From assembly GCA_005116795.1 (NCBI GenBank), contig SWDL01000286.1, positions 1 to 13,041 of the forward strand: a stretch of DNA of 13,041 nt, in the 5' to 3' direction. Every line of letters begins with the position of its first letter. Position 1 is the stretch's first letter. This DNA is from Nitrospira sp. (GTDB taxonomy: Bacteria; Nitrospirota; Nitrospiria; Nitrospirales; Nitrospiraceae). Positions 6,714-11,582 of this stretch are shown piece by piece. The position numbers and the translations under genes are program-made. The notes below the pieces were generated by a model, which was given only the letters and a program-made list of their open reading frames with translations, was not told where the DNA came from and searched no databases.

Positions 6714-7940
6714 TTAGAACAGCTCGACCGAGCCGGCTGACATCTTGGATTGCTCCACCGGCCGCCGGCGGTGCTGGTCCCACTCGACGGCCATTTCTTG
6801 GATGCGCCGGCCGATCCGGCGAACCTGGTCGAGACAGGTCTGGACGTCTGGGGAGGGGCCTGACGTTGCCGACACGTCCGCCAATGTGTCACAGACGTTC
6901 GGCAGTAAATCGGCGATGCGCTGAAGATGCCGCCCCCCGTCGGTGAGCAGTTGGCTGCTGATGTCCTCGAATTGCAGGCATCGGACTCCTTCGGTGACGG
7001 ATCGAGACAGGCTGTCGGTGATCCGAGACAGTTCTTGGGCCGTGTCGGCCATCTTGGCGTTGACCTGGGTCCACTGCAGCACCATGGCGTCGGCCCGACC
7101 TTTTGACGCGAGGGCGAACTTGACGTCATGAGAGGCCATCTCCTTGACCACTCGTTGCACGTGAGTCGTCTTCTCCTTGACGGCCGTCACCTGCCCCCGG
7201 ATTTCCTCGTTCAACTGAGTCGACCGTTGTGACAGCTTGCGGACTTCGTCCGCGACCACGGCGAAGCCCCGGCCGGCCTCACCCGCACGGGCAGCCTCAA
7301 TGGCGGCGTTCAACGCTAAGAGATTGGTTTGCTCTGCAATGCCGGCGACGTGCGTGAGGAGGGAAAACACGGTATCCATTTCTTGGACCATCTGATCCAT
7401 TTGGGACGCCGTATTCAGGCTCTCGGTGTTGAGCTTGATCAACAAATCCAGGAAATGTTGTAAGGTCTTGGAGATGTCTGTTCCGAATTCCTGCATGGTC
7501 AGGTTCCCCTCGCCCGCATGTCCCAGTTGGCCGGACACATGCTGGATCAGGGCGCGCACCAGGGCGACTTGGGATTGCCCCTGTTGGGTCATATTCTGAA
7601 AAGAGGTATTCAGCCCGCCGAACGCGTCATGGAGCAGGGAGCGGAGTTGCTGCAAGTCCTTCTCAATCGACTGCACGTCCTGCCGCTGAATGTCCCCCAG
7701 CCGGCTCGTCAAGGCACGGATGGCTTGGGACACCAGCGCGGAATCAGCCCGTGCGGTGGCCGCCAGCGTTCGGCGGGTCCGCTCGGTGTCGCGCCACCGT
7801 GTCAGGATGGCCGCCGAAGCCGTCACCATCATTCCTCCGATGGGAACCGCAGGATGCGGAATCAGCACGACGGCCAGCGCCGAGGCGCAGAGGGCGATCA
7901 GGACCAGGCTTGACGCTTTGAGCACATCACGGATCGGCAT
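6714..7940 (-). CDS. Methyl-accepting chemotaxis protein with membrane hairpin and no periplasmic sensor
   Basis: From ATG 7940 the protein has 408 residues. Two hydrophobic segments (about 10-28 and 31-46) are joined by only a few residues (PHPAVP), making a hairpin with no periplasmic domain. No HAMP domain is evident. Residues about 60-345 form the long helical cytoplasmic signalling domain. Its tip, 'EQTNLLALNAAIEAARAGEAGRGFAVVADEVRKLSQRS' (203-240), binds CheA and CheW. A 'LQFEDISSQLL' segment (322-332) and the final 'SVELF' follow. The start is supported by GGAGG and GAGAGG 10 and 5 bases upstream. The frame stays open to ATG 8150, but that extension has no recognisable domain and contains a promoter candidate. 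With no periplasmic sensor it probably senses an internal or membrane signal, or another protein. Confidence 0.85.
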   Translation of the reverse strand: MPIRDVLKASSLVLIALCASALAVVLIPHPAVPIGGMMVTASAAILTRWRDTERTRRTLAATARADSALVSQAIRALTSRLGDIQRQDVQSIEKDLQQLRSLLHDAFGGLNTSFQNMTQQGQSQVALVRALIQHVSGQLGHAGEGNLTMQEFGTDISKTLQHFLDLLIKLNTESLNTASQMDQMVQEMDTVFSLLTHVAGIAEQTNLLALNAAIEAARAGEAGRGFAVVADEVRKLSQRSTQLNEEIRGQVTAVKEKTTHVQRVVKEMASHDVKFALASKGRADAMVLQWTQVNAKMADTAQELSRITDSLSRSVTEGVRCLQFEDISSQLLTDGGRHLQRIADLLPNVCDTLADVSATSGPSPDVQTCLDQVRRIGRRIQEMAVEWDQHRRRPVEQSKMSAGSVELF

Positions 7941-7945
7941 CGCCG

Positions 7946-7956
7946 CCTCTCCTCCC
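7946..7956 (-). promoter_or_regulatory. Strong Shine-Dalgarno that decides the transducer start
   Basis: Minus-strand GGGAGGAGAGG gives two overlapping anti-16S matches, GGAGG 10 bases and GAGAGG 5 bases before ATG 7940. The upstream in-frame ATGs at 8150 and 8138 have no comparably placed site. Confidence 0.6.
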
Positions 7957-8080
7957 ACACATGTGACGCGGAAGCCTCCATCACCAGGGAGATGGAGGGT
8001 GACTTCGCCAGGGGCGACCGAGGTCAGCAGGAAGGCCACGGCTGCCGGCTGTAGGAAGCATCTCGGCCTCTGTGTGTCAC

Positions 8081-8108
8081 GTATCGGCCCGCCCGTGTAG
8101 GGACTTGA
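8081..8108 (-). promoter_or_regulatory. Weak candidate sigma-28 (FliA) promoter for the 6714-7940 transducer
   Basis: On the minus strand GCCGATAC (8088-8081) matches the FliA -10 GCCGATAA in seven of eight positions. TCAAGTCC (8108-8101) matches TAAAGTTT in five of eight. The spacer is 12 rather than the usual 11. It would start transcription near 8075, leaving a leader of about 135 bases before ATG 7940. Confidence 0.3.
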
Positions 8109-8163
8109 TTCCTCCTTGCACGACTCGTCGGTCCTCATGAATGGCCCCATGTCCTCACTCTAT

Positions 8164-8190
8164 TCAAGAACCGGCGACCCGGACCGATAA
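8164..8190 (+). promoter_or_regulatory. Candidate sigma-28 (FliA) promoter of the che operon
   Basis: ACCGATAA (8183-8190) matches the FliA -10 GCCGATAA in seven of eight positions. After exactly the expected 11-base spacer, TCAAGAAC (8164-8171) matches the -35 TAAAGTTT in four of eight. Transcription would start near 8197, about 50 bases before the first ORF of the operon. Location and function agree: FliA drives late flagellar and chemotaxis genes in many bacteria. Confidence 0.55.
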
Positions 8191-8248
8191 GAGCTAAAGG
8201 ACGTGTTTTTCTACGCTGCGAGCATCTCCGGACGGTCGTTGAACGCCA

Positions 8249-8512
8249 ATGACTGACCATCAGCCGCTGAAGGCGAGCGGAATTCTCACGATCGTTGAAG
8301 TCGCCGAATTTCGATCCACCCGCGTTGACCGCTTATCCCACGAAGGCTCGATCACTCTGAATGTGGCCCGCGTCAATCGCGTGGATACGGCCGGGCTCCA
8401 AGTGATCACGGGGATCGGCCGGAGGAGCGGACCATCGACAGCACCATCATCCATCATCACGGTCCATAGAGAGGGGGTCCATCATGGGGAAAACAGTCCT
8501 GGTCGTCGATGA
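8249..8512 (+). CDS. Shortened STAS-domain-like protein at the head of the che operon
   Basis: This 87-residue ORF begins like a STAS domain: 'SGILTIVEVAEF' strand and helix, then 'GSITLNVARVNRVDTAGLQVITGI', where DTAGLQ is the phosphoacceptor-loop motif of STAS proteins often found beside cheY and cheA. A normal STAS domain continues for about 45 residues after this motif. Here only about 35 follow, and they (PSTAPSSIITVHREG...) read into the cheY ribosome binding site and overlap cheY by 29 bases. A TGA at 8240 in frame fixes the N-terminal limit. There is no clear Shine-Dalgarno. It looks eroded by a deletion or frameshift and may not fold or be made. If functional, it would be a small regulator of the neighbouring signalling genes. 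Confidence 0.5.
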   Translation: MTDHQPLKASGILTIVEVAEFRSTRVDRLSHEGSITLNVARVNRVDTAGLQVITGIGRRSGPSTAPSSIITVHREGVHHGENSPGRR

Positions 8513-8855
8513 TTCATCGACGATGCGGCAGATGGTGACGTTCAGCTTGAAGGGCGCTGGATACGACGTCGTTGAGGCGGGCGATGGAGAGGAGGCCGTG
8601 GCCAAGCTGAACGGCGGCGCCAAGCCGCACGTGGTCATCACGGATCTCAACATGCCGAAGATGGACGGGCTGGCGTTGATCTCGGCCGTCCGGGCCATGC
8701 CGGCCTTCAAATTTACCCCGATTCTGATGCTGACCACGGAATCGGATGACGCCAAGAAAAAAGCCGGGCAGGCGGCGGGGGCCACGGGCTGGCTGGTGAA
8801 GCCCTTTGGTCCCGATCAGATGTTGGCGGTCATCAAGAAAGTACTCCCCGCCTAA
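8484..8855 (+). CDS. cheY: CheY-type single-domain response regulator
   Basis: The 123-residue protein is one receiver domain. Acidic residues Asp9/Asp10 follow VLVV, the phosphoacceptor is Asp54 in ITDLNMPKMDG, the switch Thr is Thr84 in LMLTTES, and the catalytic Lys is Lys106 in LVKPF. Trp103 occupies the position of Tyr106 of E. coli CheY. There is no output domain, so it should diffuse from CheA to the flagellar switch or act as a phosphate sink. A GAGGGGG lies 6 bases before the ATG. It is followed after 93 bases by cheA. It could also regulate a non-flagellar system; the sigma-28 promoter upstream favours flagellar chemotaxis. Confidence 0.93.
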   Translation: MGKTVLVVDDSSTMRQMVTFSLKGAGYDVVEAGDGEEAVAKLNGGAKPHVVITDLNMPKMDGLALISAVRAMPAFKFTPILMLTTESDDAKKKAGQAAGATGWLVKPFGPDQMLAVIKKVLPA

Positions 8856-8871
8856 CAGGGTGGGGCGTCGC

Positions 8872-8944
8872 TCGTTGTTCGCATCTCGTGATTTGATTCT
8901 TCCGGACGAGAGACGAGATACGAGAGACGAGATACGAGGAACGA
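8872..8944 (+). repeat. Inverted repeat and 14-base tandem repeat between cheY and cheA
   Basis: ACGAGAGACGAGAT occurs twice head to tail (8906-8919, 8920-8933) and is followed by a degenerate third unit, ACGAGGAACGA (8934-8944). A left arm at 8872-8889 (TCGTTGTTCGCATCTCGT) is complementary to 8927-8944 in 15 of 18 positions, so the transcript can form a long hairpin. The GAGGA at 8936-8940, 8 bases before the cheA ATG, is the apparent Shine-Dalgarno and lies inside the third unit and the right arm. Confidence 0.6.
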
Positions 8945-8948
8945 ATTC

Positions 8949-10817
8949 ATGAGCGGAGACCTGTCGCAATTCAAAGACGCCTTCTTCGAGGAGTCGGCGG
9001 AGCTGTTGCAGACCATGGAAGAAGGATTGCTGCAGCTCGAGCAGAGTCCGGACGATCTGGATCTGCTGAATCGCATCTTTCGCGCGGCCCACTCCATCAA
9101 GGGCAGCAGCGGGATGTTCGGCTTCACTGCGGTGACGGAGTTCACCCACAAGGTTGAAGGGCTGCTGGACAAATTGCGGAACGCCCAGATCGTCGTCACG
9201 GAAGCCGTGATGACGGCGCTGCTCGAAGCCACCGACGGGATGAAATCCCTTGTTGAGGCGGCCCACACCGGCCAGGGCGCGGATCCGGAGCTCTTCGAGT
9301 CGCTGAAGGCCAAGATCGAAGCCGTCCAACGCGGTGGTCCCTCGATCTCCCCGGCGGAGCCCGCCCCCGCTCAGGCGGCGGCGCCGGCCGCCGCGGTCCC
9401 GGAATCCCGTCGCGCCGTCGGCGCCTCCGAGTCTGACTCAGGGCACCGGCGGTTGGGCGAAATCCTTGTGCAGTCGGGTGTGGTGTCTGAGGACCAACTC
9501 AGCCAGGCCTTGTCCGCCCAGAAGCGAGTCGGGGAGATTCTCGTCGAGCAAAAGGCGGTGACGCCGGTCCAAGTCGCCAAGGCGCTCGAGAAGCAACAGC
9601 AGATCGATGCCGCCGCCGTCGACAAAAAAAGTGAAGCCGCGTCCATCCGCGTCGACACCGTGAAGATCGACAAGTTGATCAATTTGGTCGGCGAACTGGT
9701 CATTACCCAATCCATGCTCAGTGATCTGGGCCGCCGATTTGAGCCGGATCAGCTTCCGGTCTTGCTTGAACGACTCAGCCAGCTTGAGCGTAATACCCGC
9801 GAAATCCAAGAGCGCGTGATGTCGGTCCGCATGATGCCGATCGGGAGCGTCTTCAACCGGTTTCCCCGACTGGTGCGCGATCTGGCCTCGAAGAACGGGA
9901 AGAAGATCACCCTGCACATTCATGGCGAGGGAACGGAGCTCGACAAGACGGTCCTCGAATCGATCGGCGACCCCCTGACGCACCTGGTTCGGAACTCCGC
10001 CGACCACGGGCTGGAACCACCGGAGGAACGGGTCAAGGCCGGTAAACCCGAACAGGGCGTCATTCGTCTGAACGCCTACCATGAAGGCGGGGCGGTGTGC
10101 ATCACCATCACCGATGATGGGCGGGGGTTGAACCGGGAGAAAATCCTGGCCAAGGCGCTCAAGCAGGGCCTCATCGGGGACGGTGAGCCCCTGCCGGACG
10201 ACCAGATCTGGGCCCTGATTTTCAAGCCCGGTTTCTCTACGGCGGACAAGTTGACGGATGTCTCCGGGCGCGGCGTCGGCATGGACGTGGTCAGGCGCAA
10301 CATCGAGGGGCTCGGCGGGTCGGTCGGCATCAAGACCCAAGCGGGCCAAGGGAGCACGTTCACGCTGAAGCTGCCCTTGACGCTGGCGATCATCGAGGGC
10401 ATGACCGTGCGGGTCGGCACGGAGACCTACATCGTGCCCCTCGTCTCGATCGTGGAGTCCATTCAGCCCACGGCCGAGGCGGTGAAACCGGTCGTCGGCA
10501 AAGGCGAGGTGGTGGAGGTCCGCGGGACCTACGTGCCGGTGGTGCGGCTCCATGAGGCCTTCGGCATCAAGGCCGACGTGACGGAGCCGGCCGACGCCAT
10601 TCTGGTCATCGTGGAGACGGAAGGAGAACAGGTCGCGCTGTCGGTGGATGAACTGCTGGGGCAGCAACAGGTCGTCATCAAGAGTCTGGAGCAGAATTTC
10701 CGGAAGGTGCCGGGTGTGGCCGGCGCCACGATTCTGGGGGACGGGACGGTCGGGCTCATCGTGGATGTCAGGGGGCTCATCGACGTGGCGCGACAGCAGG
10801 CCGTCGCCGGCCTGTGA
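8949..10817 (+). CDS. cheA: CheA chemotaxis histidine kinase with MshEN-like motifs in place of P2
   Basis: The protein has 622 residues. The P1/Hpt domain is at about 1-125, with the phosphorylated His48 in AAHSIKGSSG. An Ala/Pro-rich linker follows (131-150). Residues 168-216 hold two tandem motifs, 'RLGEILVQSGVVSEDQLSQAL' with Q191 and 'RVGEILVEQKAVTPVQVAKAL' with Q216, resembling MshEN/GspE-N c-di-GMP-binding repeats; no CheY-binding P2 is recognisable. P3 dimerisation helices lie at about 233-295. The P4 ATPase at about 296-478 has an N box (HLVRNSADHG), G1 (DDGRG), FKPGFST and GRGVGMDVV. P5, the CheW-like domain, is at about 485-620. It autophosphorylates in the transducer array and passes phosphate to CheY. 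The Shine-Dalgarno GAGGA is provided by the upstream repeat. It is followed after 15 bases by cheW. Confidence 0.95.
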   Translation: MSGDLSQFKDAFFEESAELLQTMEEGLLQLEQSPDDLDLLNRIFRAAHSIKGSSGMFGFTAVTEFTHKVEGLLDKLRNAQIVVTEAVMTALLEATDGMKSLVEAAHTGQGADPELFESLKAKIEAVQRGGPSISPAEPAPAQAAAPAAAVPESRRAVGASESDSGHRRLGEILVQSGVVSEDQLSQALSAQKRVGEILVEQKAVTPVQVAKALEKQQQIDAAAVDKKSEAASIRVDTVKIDKLINLVGELVITQSMLSDLGRRFEPDQLPVLLERLSQLERNTREIQERVMSVRMMPIGSVFNRFPRLVRDLASKNGKKITLHIHGEGTELDKTVLESIGDPLTHLVRNSADHGLEPPEERVKAGKPEQGVIRLNAYHEGGAVCITITDDGRGLNREKILAKALKQGLIGDGEPLPDDQIWALIFKPGFSTADKLTDVSGRGVGMDVVRRNIEGLGGSVGIKTQAGQGSTFTLKLPLTLAIIEGMTVRVGTETYIVPLVSIVESIQPTAEAVKPVVGKGEVVEVRGTYVPVVRLHEAFGIKADVTEPADAILVIVETEGEQVALSVDELLGQQQVVIKSLEQNFRKVPGVAGATILGDGTVGLIVDVRGLIDVARQQAVAGL

Positions 10818-10832
10818 GCGAAGGAGGCGCGT

Positions 10833-11345
10833 ATGGCAGCAGCAGTCGCAGCGGTCACCAAAGGGTCGGAGCCACAGGTCGGCGTCGATGCCGACGGGAG
10901 CCAGTTCCTGACGTTCTGTGTCGGGGATGAGGTCTACGGCGTGGATATTCTCCGCGTGCAGGAGATCAAGGGCTATACCACGGTCACTCGCATTCCGAAT
11001 ACTCCGGCCTCTATCAAAGGCGTGCTCAATCTCCGGGGCACCATTGTGCCGGTCGTCGATCTGCGCGCCACGTTCGGGATGCCGGCGGCGGAGCGCACCA
11101 CGTTGACGGTGATCGTCGTCCTGGTCGTGCGCGACAAGGTCACGGGGGTCATCGTGGACGCGGTGTCGGACGTCGTGAACATCGCCAAGAAAGATATCCA
11201 GGCTCCACCGGCTTTCGGAGCCAAAGTGGACGTGAGTTTTCTCAGCGGCATCGGCAAGTGCGGCGAGAAGCTGGTGGCCTTGCTCGATATTGATCGGTTG
11301 CTGTCGGACGAGGAGGAGTATGAGGGCGTGAAACCGACGGCGTGA
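10833..11345 (+). CDS. cheW: CheW chemotaxis coupling protein
   Basis: The 170-residue protein is a single CheW domain after a short Ala/Gly-rich N-terminus of about 22 residues. Visible hallmarks are 'FCVGDEVYGVDILRVQEI', 'NTPASIKGVLNLRGTIVPVVDLRATFG', 'VIVDAVSDVVNI' and 'LLDIDRLL'. It links CheA to the transducer tips. The start follows AAGGAGG by 5 bases, the best ribosome binding site in the operon. The 15-base gap after cheA indicates one transcript. The C-terminus has a short acidic tail (DEEEYE). Confidence 0.95.
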   Translation: MAAAVAAVTKGSEPQVGVDADGSQFLTFCVGDEVYGVDILRVQEIKGYTTVTRIPNTPASIKGVLNLRGTIVPVVDLRATFGMPAAERTTLTVIVVLVVRDKVTGVIVDAVSDVVNIAKKDIQAPPAFGAKVDVSFLSGIGKCGEKLVALLDIDRLLSDEEEYEGVKPTA

Positions 11346-11388
11346 GAGGCGCGCGCAGCGCCTCGCGTCGTTCGCGAATCGCGACGCG
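11346..11388 (+). promoter_or_regulatory. Two GC-rich hairpins immediately after cheW
   Basis: GAGGCGC (11346-11352) pairs perfectly with GCGCCTC (11358-11364) around GCGCA. CGCGTCG (11364-11370) pairs with CGACGCG (11382-11388) around 11 bases. The first begins directly after the cheW stop. No T-run follows, so this is not a classical intrinsic terminator. It could be a weak terminator, a processing site or a protector of the cheY-cheA-cheW message. The two stems share one base, so they can nearly stack. Confidence 0.45.
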
Positions 11389-11413
11389 GGGGCGTCGGAG
11401 GGTGGAGGCGAGG

Positions 11414-11466
11414 ACGTTGGAGGCCCGAGGCAGGAACATTGGAAGTCCGAGGTTGGAGGGCGGAGG
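11414..11466 (+). repeat. Degenerate tandem repeat (TTGGAGGxCCGAGG units) between cheW and the transducer
   Basis: Units at 11414-11431 and 11436-11453 agree in 14 of 18 positions. A third, shorter unit follows at 11453-11466, and a related GGAGGCGAGG lies at 11404-11413. The stretch is purine-rich on the plus strand and shows no credible ORF. Together with the hairpins before it and ACGAGTGACGAGCGAC at 11513-11528, it fills the 237-base gap between cheW and the next gene. Confidence 0.45.
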
Positions 11467-11582
11467 CCGTTGCTCTCACCGCAATCATCCGGAGACCTCA
11501 AGCCTTTGAGCAACGAGTGACGAGCGACAATCGAGAGGTGACGTGAGACCGGCGACGTTGTCTGTATGAGGAGGGCATGGCT

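Noticed and set aside
7941..8150. N-terminal extension of the transducer to ATG 8150
   Set aside because: There is no domain or second signal sequence, a strong Shine-Dalgarno supports 7940, and a promoter candidate lies inside the extension. It is left out of the call but not excluded.
8906..8944. CRISPR array
   Set aside because: Units of 14 bases are directly abutting without spacers, and no cas gene is present.
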